Source of the DNA: Chitinivorax sp. B
GTDB lineage: Bacteria > Pseudomonadota > Gammaproteobacteria > Burkholderiales > SCOH01
Direction: 5' to 3'
Assembly: GCF_005503445.1 (NCBI RefSeq)
Contig: NZ_SCOH01000005.1
Coordinates: 123,542-187,541 of the forward strand
Length of the DNA: 64,000 nt
A program made the position numbers and the translations under genes. The notes beneath the pieces are model-generated. The model saw only the letters and a list, made by a program, of their open reading frames with translations, was not told the origin of the DNA and searched no databases. This document shows positions 20,202 through 28,869 of the stretch, in pieces. Position 1 is the first letter of the stretch, and each line of letters starts with the position of its first letter.

Positions 20202-20211
20202 GCAATACAAC

Positions 20212-20256
20212 AGGATCGGCATGAACAGAGATAAGTCGCCAGTTCATGCCAATCCT
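20212..20256. terminator. Hairpin between convergent folB and nadC
   Basis: GGCATGAAC (20218-20226) pairs with GTTCATGCC (20242-20250), extended by an outer AGGAT/ATCCT helix with a bulge; loop 15 nt. No clear U-run, but its position between convergent stops suggests a bidirectional transcription stop. Confidence 0.5.
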
Positions 20257-20265
20257 CGTGCGACA

Positions 20266-21099
20266 TTACATTTTGAAGCGCATCGATAAATCGACGGCTT
20301 TGATGTCTTTGGTCAAGCGACCGATCGAAATGCGGTCGACACCGGTAGCAGCGATATCGGCCACCGTATCCAAACCCACGCCACCGCTGGCTTCCAGCTC
20401 GGCACGACCTGCTGTCATTGTCACAGCTTCCTGCATTTGATCCAGGCTCATATTATCCAATAGAATCAACGTCGCACCGGCCGCCAACGCTTGCTTCAAC
20501 TGGTCAAGCGTCTCCACTTCGATCTGGATGGTGACACCTGGTTTGGCCAACGTCAGGGCTTGTTGCAGTACAGCGCCGATTGAGCCTGCAGCCATGATGT
20601 GGTTTTCTTTGATCAGAATGCCATCAAACAGCCCGATCCGTTGATTGTGGCCACCACCCACGGTCACCGCGTACTTCAACCCCAGGCGCAGACCAGGCAA
20701 AGTCTTACGGGTATCCAGAATCTTGGCCCGAGTTCCCTTTACCGCCTCTACATATTGACGGGTCAAAGTAGCAACTGCCGACAATGTCTGAAGAAAATTC
20801 AACCCACTGCGTTCAGCGGTCAAGAGTGAGCGTGCTGGGCCCGACAGTTCGCACAAACGCTGTCCCGGTATAACCAGCTCACCTTCCGCCACTTGCCAGG
20901 CCACTGTAACGTTCGGGTCAACCTGCCGGAAGACTTCCTCAAACCATGCCGTACCACATACCACCGCTGCTTCACGTGAAATGACCGTTGCCACACCCAG
21001 TCGATCAGCCGGGATCAGTTGAGCTGTCAAATCACCATCACCGATATCTTCGGCCAAGGCGGAAGTAACGTTCTGGCGGATTACATCATTGAGTGTCAT
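20266..21099 (-). CDS. nadC: Nicotinate-nucleotide diphosphorylase (carboxylating)
   Basis: Makes nicotinate mononucleotide from quinolinate and PRPP in NAD synthesis. The 277-residue length is typical. Recognisable blocks are AEDIGDGDLTAQLI near the N-terminus, NFLQTLSAVATLTRQYV, the substrate-binding ILDTRKTLPGLR, AVTVGGGHNQRIGLFDGILIKENH, and the C-terminal EASGGV...DRISIGRLTKD. Faces the FIST gene across a 116-bp divergent promoter region. No other nad genes are adjacent. Confidence 0.96.
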   Translation of the reverse strand: MTLNDVIRQNVTSALAEDIGDGDLTAQLIPADRLGVATVISREAAVVCGTAWFEEVFRQVDPNVTVAWQVAEGELVIPGQRLCELSGPARSLLTAERSGLNFLQTLSAVATLTRQYVEAVKGTRAKILDTRKTLPGLRLGLKYAVTVGGGHNQRIGLFDGILIKENHIMAAGSIGAVLQQALTLAKPGVTIQIEVETLDQLKQALAAGATLILLDNMSLDQMQEAVTMTAGRAELEASGGVGLDTVADIAATGVDRISIGRLTKDIKAVDLSMRFKM

Positions 21100-21215
21100 G
21101 CTTAAATGGCTCCTGCCCGGTTGAAGTATCGCCCCGCACTTTACTGAAGCCAGCCGGCCGCTGCAACTTGCGGCAGCATGCGTATAATGCCTCTCTTTTT
21201 GATTTGAGCCACCCG

Positions 21216-22277
21216 ATGAAAGTTGCCTCCAGTATTGCTACCGCCCGCCAGGCCAGCGCCGAGCTGGTGGTCGAGGTCATCGAGGCGGCGCGCGATATGG
21301 CAGGGTTGAGCCGAGTGGAAAGCACGTTACTGTTTCTCACCAGCGACTTTTCACCCGACATCGCCAACACGCTGCGAACTGCGGCCAGGGCTGCTGGTAC
21401 AACTCAAATCTTCGGTTGTACCGCAATGGGGCTGGCCACTGAAGAAGAATGGGTCCTGGATGGTGCCGCAGCCTGTGCCATGGTCTTTGGTGAAGGTGTT
21501 GGTATCGGCCCTGCACCGATCGGCCGAGAGCGTGAACAACTACTGACGTTGGCAGCACCTAGTGCTATCAATCAACTATGGCTGAATTCCCCTGGCAGTC
21601 GTTTTGGCGGTGTGGCAGGTGATGCCACTGGGCACGGGCCGTACGCCATTTTCCGCAACGCGGGATCTGTCATGGAAGGTCATATCGACTTCCGATTGAC
21701 AGGTATGCGTTGTCGCGTAGCGGCAGCCCACGGCTATCGACCATTGGCCGACGGCTTACCTGTCACCGCAGTCAACCGCTTCACCATTACGGAATTGGAT
21801 GGCGTACCACCCTGGCAAACACTACAGCGCGTATTGCCTGGTTATGAACGGGCCACGCCGATGCGCCAACTGGAAACGCGTCTGGCCCTGCTCGTCGAAG
21901 CTGGCAACGATATCGTACCCTGCCCTTTGTTATGTTTGGATGAGCATAGCATCACCATGACTCGCCAGCTGGAACCTGGTCAACGGGTGTTTTGGGGGTT
22001 GCGGCAAGCCTTGTATAGCGAACAGGAAACCGCCAGCTTGCTGGAGACCATGACGACAGACATGACTGAGCCCCCCAGCTTTGGTCTGATGTTTACCAGC
22101 GCCGGCCGGGGCCCCGCGTTTTATGGTGGGGAAGATCTGGACTTGGTCCAGTTTCGTCGTCAATTTCCCAATGTCCCGCTGTTGGCCTTGTACGGCAATG
22201 GCCAGATCGCGCCTGGCCAACCTGCCCGTATGCTGGACAACAGCGTAGTATTTGGCCTGTTCTGGCCCACTGCATGA
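21216..22277 (+). CDS. FIST-domain sensory protein
   Basis: A 353-residue soluble protein with an N-terminal FIST domain (about 20-215; ARDMAGLSRVESTLLFLTSDF, QIFGCTAMGLATEEEW) and a FIST_C domain (about 220-340; PPSFGLMFTSAGRGPAFYGGEDLDL, PLLALYGNGQIAPG). FIST domains are thought to bind small ligands such as amino acids and usually sit with signalling domains; here the domain stands alone. The ATG at 21216 is chosen over an upstream in-frame codon that overlaps nadC. It precedes a DUF1841 gene by 12 bp, so the two are probably cotranscribed. Confidence 0.85.
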   Translation: MKVASSIATARQASAELVVEVIEAARDMAGLSRVESTLLFLTSDFSPDIANTLRTAARAAGTTQIFGCTAMGLATEEEWVLDGAAACAMVFGEGVGIGPAPIGREREQLLTLAAPSAINQLWLNSPGSRFGGVAGDATGHGPYAIFRNAGSVMEGHIDFRLTGMRCRVAAAHGYRPLADGLPVTAVNRFTITELDGVPPWQTLQRVLPGYERATPMRQLETRLALLVEAGNDIVPCPLLCLDEHSITMTRQLEPGQRVFWGLRQALYSEQETASLLETMTTDMTEPPSFGLMFTSAGRGPAFYGGEDLDLVQFRRQFPNVPLLALYGNGQIAPGQPARMLDNSVVFGLFWPTA

Positions 22278-22289
22278 TGGAAGTTTGAA

Positions 22290-22733
22290 ATGTTCAATCC
22301 AACCCGAGATCAGGCCCGCCAGTTTTTATTCGATACATGGCGCAAGTATCGCGAACAACAACCTCTGACCGATCTGGAAAAAATCACGATCGGTATTCTG
22401 GTGGCACACCCTGAATACCACACTATGCTGGACCAACCTGATCGTTATCTGGATCGGGACTACCTACCCGAACATGGCAACACCAACCCGTTCTTGCATC
22501 TGTCCATGCACCTGGCTATTGAAGAACAGTTATCAATCGACCAACCGGCCGGGGTCAAGGCGCTGTACTTGAAACTATGCGAGCAGCAACAGGATGAGCA
22601 TGCCGCGTTGCACGATATGATGGATTGTCTGGCAGAAATGATCTGGCATGCCCAGCGTTATCAGACCTCACCCGACCCGGCGATCTATCTGGGGTGCTTA
22701 CGTCGTAAATTAGGGCAACAGGATTCAGCATAA
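22290..22733 (+). CDS. DUF1841 family protein
   Basis: A 147-residue soluble protein beginning MFNPTRDQARQFLFDTWRKY, the characteristic opening of DUF1841, a family widespread in beta- and gammaproteobacteria with no established function. The conserved NPFLHLSMHLAIEEQLSIDQP and HDMMDCLAEMIWHAQR segments carry several histidines and glutamates that could bind metal (inference). It follows the FIST gene by 12 bp and ends in a strong hairpin. Confidence 0.85.
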   Translation: MFNPTRDQARQFLFDTWRKYREQQPLTDLEKITIGILVAHPEYHTMLDQPDRYLDRDYLPEHGNTNPFLHLSMHLAIEEQLSIDQPAGVKALYLKLCEQQQDEHAALHDMMDCLAEMIWHAQRYQTSPDPAIYLGCLRRKLGQQDSA

Positions 22734-22761
22734 ACAATGGCCGGGTCAACCGGCCATTGTT
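22733..22761. terminator. Strong hairpin after DUF1841 gene
   Basis: A perfect 12-bp stem AACAATGGCCGG/CCGGCCATTGTT with a 5-nt loop starts within the stop codon. It lies between convergent genes (DUF1841 and the cytochrome c gene) and probably ends transcription in both directions, although the U-tract is short. Confidence 0.7.
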
Positions 22762-22783
22762 ACTGACTGCTTCAACAAAATGA

Positions 22784-23110
22784 TCAGCGCTTGATGGTCA
22801 GATCACTCGGCTGGCTGGCAAAGTAGGCTGCCAGATTGTTGATGTCATCCTTGCTCAGACCCTGAGCCTGTGGTGCCATGATGGCATTCTTGCGTTTGCC
22901 GCTCTTGTAATCTTTCATTGCCTGAATCAGGTAATCCTTGTATTGCCCTGCCAGTTTTGGGAAATCCGGATTGGTGCTGTTACCGCCTGGGCCATGGCAT
23001 GCTACACAGACCTGATCTGATTTGCTCTTGCCCGCCTCGATATTGGCCGCACCTGCTTGCACCACCCACATACAGGTAGTCAGTGCGCATATTGTGATCA
23101 TCGATTTCAT
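22784..23110 (-). CDS. Small periplasmic c-type cytochrome (class I)
   Basis: A 108-residue monoheme electron carrier with a signal peptide (MKSMITICALTTCMWVVQAGA) and heme motif CVACH, followed by GPGGNSTNPDFPKLAGQ. The axial methionine is likely in NAIMAPQAQGL. AAGGGG six bases upstream supports the ATG at 23110; an earlier ATG at 23125 overlaps the preceding stop as ATGA but lacks a ribosome site. It is coupled to the related cytochrome gene upstream, and both probably serve a terminal oxidase. Its partner cannot be told from sequence. Confidence 0.9.
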   Translation of the reverse strand: MKSMITICALTTCMWVVQAGAANIEAGKSKSDQVCVACHGPGGNSTNPDFPKLAGQYKDYLIQAMKDYKSGKRKNAIMAPQAQGLSKDDINNLAAYFASQPSDLTIKR

Positions 23111-23121
23111 CATGCACCCCT

Positions 23122-23454
23122 TCATTTGGCTTTGCCGTAATAAGCAGCCAGATCTTCCATATCCTGATCGCTCAGACTACTGGCAATGCCGCGCATGGAG
23201 GGATGATCACGCTCGCCCGTTTTATAGGCTTGCAGCGCTTTGACGATGTATTGCGGATGCTGCCCGGCAATCTTGGGCACGGAATAGACACTGGGAAATG
23301 CGGTTTTATAGGTCTCGATGCCATGACAGCCCATGCACATCGAGTTCTTTTTTGCGCCAGCCTGGGCATCACCCACAGCCTGCGCCTGCAGCGAGATGCT
23401 GCCCATCAACACTGCCACCAGCAGTGCTGACCCCTCCACTTTGAAGTTGCTCAC
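23122..23454 (-). CDS. Small periplasmic c-type cytochrome (GTG start)
   Basis: A 110-residue monoheme cytochrome: signal peptide to about residue 26 (LQAQAVG), heme motif CMGCH, then VPKIAGQHPQYI and a methionine in DHPSMRGIASSL as likely axial ligand. The start is placed at GTG 23454 because AAGAGG lies six bases upstream and the signal peptide then begins at once; upstream in-frame codons give a charged, non-signal leader. It is the first gene of the tandem pair and resembles its neighbour, suggesting ancient duplication. Confidence 0.88.
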   Translation of the reverse strand: MSNFKVEGSALLVAVLMGSISLQAQAVGDAQAGAKKNSMCMGCHGIETYKTAFPSVYSVPKIAGQHPQYIVKALQAYKTGERDHPSMRGIASSLSDQDMEDLAAYYGKAK

Positions 23455-23689
23455 TTTCTGCCTCTTGTGTTGTCTGCCTCTGTATCCAATACGGGGGCAT
23501 TGCAGTATGCCCCTGAACAACGGGCTCGACTGCAGCGAATCCAGCCTCCGCCGGGCATTGTAGCATCGCTTTTTCAGCGGCTACCAGCACCGATCAGCAT
23601 TTCAATGAATGCGCACATAAACAAGAGTTAATACATTGATGATTAAACAGAAATGGTGTAGCCAACGCTACACCACCATTTGTTTCCTA

Positions 23690-24928
23690 TTAGGCTCGCC
23701 ACTGGTAAAACGCCACTGCACCCGACTCATCCAATTCATCTCGTTGATGAACAAAGCCCAACTTGCCCAACACACTGGCTGATGCATGATTTTCAGGATC
23801 AATCGTTGCCAACAATTCAAGAATACCCCACTGTGATGTCGCATGTGACAGGAATGCCTGCCCGACTTCGGTCGCCAACCCCTGCCTCCAATAGGTCGGA
23901 GCAAAAGCGTAGATCAACTCCAGTGGTTGATCGGTCGGTGAGCTGATCCCCACAAAACCGATGATCTGGCCATCTTCTGGCAGTACCACTGCAAATGTGC
24001 CATATCGCCAGCGTTCATAGCCAAAGGTCAACCGTTCGATCCAGTAATGGATGGTCGGTACATCCAACGGCTTACCATCCCCCATCCAGCCTATGGTCTG
24101 TGGGTCACTGCACAAGCCAAACAGCGCGTCGAAATCAGCCCGTCCAAACTCGCGAACCAAAGTGCGAGAGGTGGTAAACAGCGTCTGCAATACACGCGCC
24201 GGGCCATAATGCCGCATGTGCCAACCTTGTTCATCCAGCATCAGGTAACCGCCATTGCCCGCATACCAGTCCGGAAGTACCATCCGCGTACGGACCTTCC
24301 CATCGACATCATAGTGATGACGACCGGGACGGTGGGTATGGCCGTGAATCAACAAATCACATCCCTGATCACGGAACAGTGACAATACTGCATCACGGTT
24401 CACATCCATGATTGCCGTTGCTTTGTTTTGCTTGGCCATCTCACTTTTTTTGCGGATCTGCTCAATGACAGCCTTGCGTGCCTCCAATGGTTGCAGCAGG
24501 AACTGCGCCAGCCATTGCGGATTGCGTACCATGGTTCGGAACTGCTGGTATTCGATGTCGTCGGTACACAATGCATCACCATGTGACAGTACAACCGACT
24601 GACCATTCAGTGTCAGTAGATAGGGGTCAGGCAGCAAAGTCAGGCCTGCAGCGCTTGCAAACCCTTCTCCCAGCAGAAAGTCACGATTGCCATGCTGCAG
24701 ATAAAGTGCCACACCTTGCTGAGCAACGCGCTGCAACGCATCAACAATTTCCTGATTGAACAACGCTGGCAAGTCGTCGTCCCCTGCCCAATATTCAAAG
24801 AAATCGCCCAAGATGTATACAGCACCGGCAGCAGGCGCCAATTCACGACAAAACTGGTGAAACAACTCGACAGTTTGTGGCTCATCTGGCGTCAGATGCA
24901 GGTCGGAGATGCAATAGATCGGTTTCAT
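23690..24928 (-). CDS. lpxH: LpxH UDP-2,3-diacylglucosamine diphosphatase fused to a GNAT acetyltransferase
   Basis: Residues 1-240 are a complete LpxH, the lipid A pathway pyrophosphatase making 2,3-diacylglucosamine-1-phosphate at the membrane face: SDLHL (Asp9, His11), GDFFEYWAGDD (Asp42), HGNRDF (Asn81), SHGD and GHTHRPG are the metallophosphoesterase ligands. Without any stop the frame continues as a RimJ/RimL-type GNAT domain (about 251-412): SRTLVREFGRADFDAL, ELIYAFAPTYWRQGLATEVGQAF, NHASASVLGKLGFV. Ordinary LpxH ends near 240 residues, so this is a fusion. The start at 24928 is preferred over an upstream ATG in a hairpin. The acetyltransferase substrate is unknown. Confidence 0.88.
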   Translation of the reverse strand: MKPIYCISDLHLTPDEPQTVELFHQFCRELAPAAGAVYILGDFFEYWAGDDDLPALFNQEIVDALQRVAQQGVALYLQHGNRDFLLGEGFASAAGLTLLPDPYLLTLNGQSVVLSHGDALCTDDIEYQQFRTMVRNPQWLAQFLLQPLEARKAVIEQIRKKSEMAKQNKATAIMDVNRDAVLSLFRDQGCDLLIHGHTHRPGRHHYDVDGKVRTRMVLPDWYAGNGGYLMLDEQGWHMRHYGPARVLQTLFTTSRTLVREFGRADFDALFGLCSDPQTIGWMGDGKPLDVPTIHYWIERLTFGYERWRYGTFAVVLPEDGQIIGFVGISSPTDQPLELIYAFAPTYWRQGLATEVGQAFLSHATSQWGILELLATIDPENHASASVLGKLGFVHQRDELDESGAVAFYQWRA

Positions 24929-24943
24929 GATGACTCGACGAAG

Positions 24944-24966
24944 AAACGGGCGCATAGCGCCCGTTT
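24944..24966 (-). terminator. Terminator-like hairpin between ppiB and lpxH
   Basis: A perfect 10-bp stem AAACGGGCGC/GCGCCCGTTT with a 3-nt loop, followed on the minus strand by CTTC. It separates ppiB from lpxH and probably limits read-through; the U-run is contained in the stem end. Confidence 0.6.
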
Positions 24967-25046
24967 GGATGCGGCAAACAAAGGCGTAGTAGAGGCCGAT
25001 TCGAACCCATACTACTGCTACCAGTCATGCCAGATTCGCGGCAGAC

Positions 25047-25544
25047 TTACAATACCTCGGCGCTCTGAATCACAACATCATCCACTGGTACATCCTGATG
25101 GAAACCCTTGGAGCCTGTTTTTACCTGACGAATACTGTCGACCACATCCTGACCGGCAGTGACCTTGCCAAACACTGTATAGCCGTACCCACGTGGATCA
25201 GGTGAAGTGAAGTTCAGGAAATCATTATCCCCCACGTTGATGAAGAACTGGGCGGACGCCGAATGCGGATCGGGTGTACGGGCCATGGCGATGGTATAGA
25301 TATCGTTCTTCAGGCCGTTATCTGCTTCGTTCTTGATCGGGTCACGTGTATCCTTTTGCTTCATACCCGGCTCAAAACCGCCGCCCTGAATCATGAAGCC
25401 ATTGATCACACGGTGAAAAATGGTGCCGTTGTAGTGGCCATCGCGTACATATTGCAAAAAGTTTTCGACCGTAACGGGCGCCTTTGCCTCATTCATTTCG
25501 ATCACGATATCGCCAAAATTGGTCACGAGTTTGACGCTGGCCAT
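25047..25544 (-). CDS. ppiB: Cytoplasmic peptidyl-prolyl cis-trans isomerase (cyclophilin)
   Basis: A 165-residue single-domain cyclophilin without a signal peptide, so cytoplasmic. The active-site blocks are present: [23 protein letters not shown] (catalytic Arg in FHRVI), [17 protein letters not shown] and [20 protein letters not shown] seven bases before the ATG supports the start. It lies 77 bp downstream of the periplasmic paralogue, on the same strand, with a hairpin between them. Confidence 0.95.
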   Translation of the reverse strand: MASVKLVTNFGDIVIEMNEAKAPVTVENFLQYVRDGHYNGTIFHRVINGFMIQGGGFEPGMKQKDTRDPIKNEADNGLKNDIYTIAMARTPDPHSASAQFFINVGDNDFLNFTSPDPRGYGYTVFGKVTAGQDVVDSIRQVKTGSKGFHQDVPVDDVVIQSAEVL

Positions 25545-25566
25545 GGTGGATTCCTTATGTTGAAAC

Positions 25567-25585
25567 GGGCGACACCCTGTCGCCC
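25567..25585 (-). terminator. Short hairpin between ppiA and ppiB
   Basis: GGGCGACA/TGTCGCCC (8-bp stem, 3-nt loop) followed on the minus strand by GTTTC. It may act as a weak terminator or attenuator between the two cyclophilin genes. Confidence 0.5.
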
Positions 25586-25621
25586 TGTATTGTGTTACTA
25601 AGCAGTGTAGACCGAAATCGT

Positions 25622-26206
25622 TTATTTGCCGGTTGCCAGCGCATCGCCGTCTTTCAGCAGTTTCACCGATTCAATCACAACCGGTTTTTGCGGCACATTT
25701 TGATGCATGCCCTTGTTGCCAGAAGGTACGGCAACAATTTTGTTGACCACATCCATGCCCTCTACCACCTTGCCGAAAACGGCGTAGCCGAAATCGCGCA
25801 CACCGTGGTCGAGAAAGCCATTATTGTTCACATTGATGAAAAATTGCGCCGTGGCCGAATCCACGTCAGCCGTACGGGCCATGGCAACCGTGCCAATTTC
25901 ATTTTTCAAGCCATTGTCGGCTTCATTCTTGATCGACGCCTTGGTGGATTTCTCCGTCATATCCGGAGTCATACCACCACCTTGCACCATGAAATTGGGG
26001 ATGACGCGATGAAAAATAGTGCCCTTATAGTGGCCGTTTTTCACATATTGCAGAAAATTATCCACGGTTTTTGGTGCTTTTTCCGGATACAGCTCCAGCT
26101 TGATGGTGCCCATACTGGTCTTCATTTCCACCAAAGGATTGGCGGCGAATACATTGGCGGCCAATGTCAACATGGCGCCGAACACCATCTTTTGCATGAT
26201 GCGCAT
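25622..26206 (-). CDS. ppiA: Periplasmic peptidyl-prolyl cis-trans isomerase (cyclophilin)
   Basis: A 194-residue cyclophilin with a signal peptide ([21 protein letters not shown]) for periplasmic export, where it would assist envelope protein folding. Active-site segments [36 protein letters not shown] and [15 protein letters not shown] are intact. AGGAGA four bases before the ATG supports the start. It heads a ppiA-ppiB pair that probably arose by duplication; about 60 percent of positions look alike by eye. Confidence 0.94.
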   Translation of the reverse strand: MRIMQKMVFGAMLTLAANVFAANPLVEMKTSMGTIKLELYPEKAPKTVDNFLQYVKNGHYKGTIFHRVIPNFMVQGGGMTPDMTEKSTKASIKNEADNGLKNEIGTVAMARTADVDSATAQFFINVNNNGFLDHGVRDFGYAVFGKVVEGMDVVNKIVAVPSGNKGMHQNVPQKPVVIESVKLLKDGDALATGK

Positions 26207-26292
26207 ATTATCTCCTGAACAATGTGGAATCAGTGCGCGCGGATCAGCGCGCTACGAATAGGTTACCAATTGTGGAACGGACAGACAGTCGG

Positions 26293-27573
26293 TCAGCCGG
26301 TTCCTTCATATACGATCTTCCAGCGGCCCTCTTCGAACGCCCAGAACTGACGCTTCCTGGTCTGATTGACCAGGTTATTGCTTTGATAGTTCTGATCGAA
26401 GGTGATCAGGGCCATGGGCGTCGCCCCGGGGTAACGCAGCATGCTGATGTTCAATAGCTGTACGCGTGCCCAGGTTTTGCTTTCGTTAATTTGCTGCTTT
26501 TGCCGAGCCCAGTATTCAAGATCACTGCCATCGGCAGAAAATCTGGTGGAATAATGAGTCAAATACCGGCTGGTATCCAGGCTTTCCCAATCCTTGCGCC
26601 ATCCCTCCAGCTGCTGCGCCAATGCTGCACGTTGCGCTTGCCATTCGGACTGATTGACCCATTGCACACCATTGGAAATCACCACCGGTGTGCCGCCGAT
26701 GCGCAACCACCGGCCTACTTCGCCCATGTCCTGATTGGTCAACACCACACAACCATTACTGGCCAGCGGCGCACGGCTATAGGTGTCATAGGGCGTGCCA
26801 TGTAACCAGATACCGGAGCCTCCCCGCTTTTGGCGTTTGTCCCACTCATTGGGGTAATTCAGCGGCCAAGCCCCAATGCCATACAGTTCGGCTTGTCTGC
26901 CATACAACTTATCCAGCTTGGCGCGTTCCAGCTTGGAGGTAACATGGTAGACACCGATCGGTGTACGTTGATCACCCTCTTTGGCCTTTTCAAACCCCTT
27001 TTTACCGATCGTGATGTAGTAATCGCTGACATAGCGCGGCACACCATTTTCATTACGATAGACAAACAATCTTGAGCGTGTGGTATCCACCACTACCGCG
27101 TAGGGTTGATCGGGAGCCAATTGTAAAAGTGCCGACGGTACCGCATTAGCTGGTGGTGGTGCCTGATACCGCGACAAGCGCACCAATGCTTCATGTCGCA
27201 AGTCGGACACCACCTCGCCAGAAGCACCATTGGCATCACCCATGGTACTCAATGGCTTGCTACGGGCCAGCAACAGGTCACCTTTGATCAAATGTGCCAA
27301 CCGGTAATTAGGTTCGATTTCAAGCAGACGATCGACAATCTTCAGTGCCTCACCCAGTCGTCCCTCACGAATACGCTGCAGAGTCGCAACCAGCAAGGGC
27401 TCCGGCTTGCTGGGCAACGGAGCGAGCAAATCGCGCATCACTTGTTTGGGCAAGCGCACAATACCAGAACTCATGGAATTGGCCGTCGGCGGTGCCACAT
27501 ACAATACCCCAGCCATCACCACAATCAGCCGTGTGGCGGTTTTAAAGTGGGGGCGACGATTACGTGCGCTCAT
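26293..27573 (-). CDS. L,D-transpeptidase (YkuD/ErfK) with C-terminal NTF2-like domain
   Basis: An exported enzyme that cross-links or modifies peptidoglycan or anchors proteins to it. The 426 residues comprise an N-terminal membrane/signal segment (about 13-30), a short TPR-like helix region (60-105), the YkuD catalytic domain (about 155-305) with GIWLHGTPYDTYSR (His258) and SNGCVVL (catalytic Cys275), and a C-terminal NTF2/SnoaL-like domain (about 320-426). This matches the Cds6-like L,D-transpeptidase subgroup. It follows the TPR gene by 3 bp and shares the same kind of C-terminal domain, so the two probably work together in the envelope. Confidence 0.9.
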   Translation of the reverse strand: MSARNRRPHFKTATRLIVVMAGVLYVAPPTANSMSSGIVRLPKQVMRDLLAPLPSKPEPLLVATLQRIREGRLGEALKIVDRLLEIEPNYRLAHLIKGDLLLARSKPLSTMGDANGASGEVVSDLRHEALVRLSRYQAPPPANAVPSALLQLAPDQPYAVVVDTTRSRLFVYRNENGVPRYVSDYYITIGKKGFEKAKEGDQRTPIGVYHVTSKLERAKLDKLYGRQAELYGIGAWPLNYPNEWDKRQKRGGSGIWLHGTPYDTYSRAPLASNGCVVLTNQDMGEVGRWLRIGGTPVVISNGVQWVNQSEWQAQRAALAQQLEGWRKDWESLDTSRYLTHYSTRFSADGSDLEYWARQKQQINESKTWARVQLLNISMLRYPGATPMALITFDQNYQSNNLVNQTRKRQFWAFEEGRWKIVYEGTG

Positions 27574-27576
27574 CGC

Positions 27577-28665
27577 TTAGCGGCCAAGCCGCTCTTCGAC
27601 GATTTGCCAGCGACCACCGGTCTTGGCTAACACCAGCGTTTTACCTGTTGTGGATTTCAGCGCATCTGAACTGTAGCGTTGAATAAACGACACTACCGCG
27701 CGATCGCTTCCCTCCAGCTTGACTTGTGGCTGCGCCACCCCTATGTCGATACGCTTGGCACGACCAATACGGTCGCGGCGGGAGTCCTCCCACTTGCTAC
27801 GTGCTTCGCCATTGGGTGGACGAAAACCTTTTGCATAGTGCTCCAGGTAGGCAGCAACCTTGCGGGATGACCAAGCCTGCGCCCAATTGTTTACCGTACG
27901 CAGGACATCATCCACCACAGCATCATCACTACTATTCTTCGGTTGCCTCTCAGGCTCCGCAGGTTTGGCCGGTTCCGGCTTTGAATCAGGCGCTGCAGCT
28001 GTCGAGGGCTTCTCCGCCGGCTTGCTTATGGGTGCGGGGGTAGCTACGGGCTTGACCACAGGAACTGGCACGGGAGCAGGCGCTGTGGTGGGTGTCGAAG
28101 CCTTGGCAGTTGGGGCCGGCGTGGGATTGGTAGCTGGGTTTGTTTGCTGACGACCACTACCTGCACGGCTGAAAAGTTCACGAATCAGTGATAGCTTGGT
28201 ATTGGCGTTGCTGTTGCTTTTGTCCAGTTGCAATGCCTTGTCATAGGCTTGACTGGCCAGCTTGGCGTAGATGTCACCCAGGTTTTCATGGGCCACGGAA
28301 TAACTGGGATGAGTCTGAATCGCCATTTCCAGCGCCTGCCGGGCCTTGTCATACTGATTTTGGGCGGCGTACAGCACTGCCAGATTATTGTATGGCTCTG
28401 GCAATTCCGGAAAATCTTCCGACAAGGCGGTGAAAACCTTGATGGCTTCCTGTGTACGATTCATCTCCGCCAGTACCAGCCCCTTCTGAAATCGCACCTG
28501 GGCATCCTTCGGATTGGTGGCAAGGAACTTGTCAGCGCGTTCCAGCGCTTGGGCATACTGGCCCTGTTTGGCCATTTTGGCGATTTCCTGTGGCTCGGCA
28601 GCTTGGACGGACAAGAGCGGCAACAAGGCAAAAACAGCGGCTGAAACAATCGGACGCAATTTCAT
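27577..28665 (-). CDS. Exported TPR protein with Pro/Ala linker and NTF2-like domain
   Basis: A 362-residue periplasmic protein: signal peptide (MKLRPIVSAAVFALLPLLSVQA), TPR repeats (about 25-170; LGDIYAKLASQAYDKALQLD and others), a proline/alanine-rich linker of about 70 residues with many PAP, PTP and KPA steps, and a C-terminal NTF2-like domain (about 260-362) ending GGRWQIVEERLG. The start is set at 28665 because the signal peptide begins there; a longer frame adds ten residues. It overlaps no gene and is 3 bp upstream of the L,D-transpeptidase, whose C-terminal domain is of the same type. A scaffold or partner role is inferred. Confidence 0.82.
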   Translation of the reverse strand: MKLRPIVSAAVFALLPLLSVQAAEPQEIAKMAKQGQYAQALERADKFLATNPKDAQVRFQKGLVLAEMNRTQEAIKVFTALSEDFPELPEPYNNLAVLYAAQNQYDKARQALEMAIQTHPSYSVAHENLGDIYAKLASQAYDKALQLDKSNSNANTKLSLIRELFSRAGSGRQQTNPATNPTPAPTAKASTPTTAPAPVPVPVVKPVATPAPISKPAEKPSTAAAPDSKPEPAKPAEPERQPKNSSDDAVVDDVLRTVNNWAQAWSSRKVAAYLEHYAKGFRPPNGEARSKWEDSRRDRIGRAKRIDIGVAQPQVKLEGSDRAVVSFIQRYSSDALKSTTGKTLVLAKTGGRWQIVEERLGR

Positions 28666-28869
28666 GGTGAAGGGGGTCACATTCCAAGGACGCATAATTT
28701 ACAAATTTTATCAGAAGCCGCCCGCAAATTGGCTGCCATGCATTGAGTTACCCATGATGACAGGCTCCGTGCGCTGTCTGGCAGAATAACCCTATCGCTC
28801 GAAGGCCAACCAAATCACTCGCAGAATTCCACAAGGCTTTGTAATATGTAAGCTTTTTCGATATCCAGC

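Noticed and set aside
24985..25030. Possible tRNA 3' part on the minus strand (GGGTTCGAATCG resembles a T-loop)
   Set aside because: The flanking bases do not form a 5-bp T-stem, no cloverleaf or CCA end can be drawn, and the stretch fits between ppiB and lpxH as ordinary spacer.
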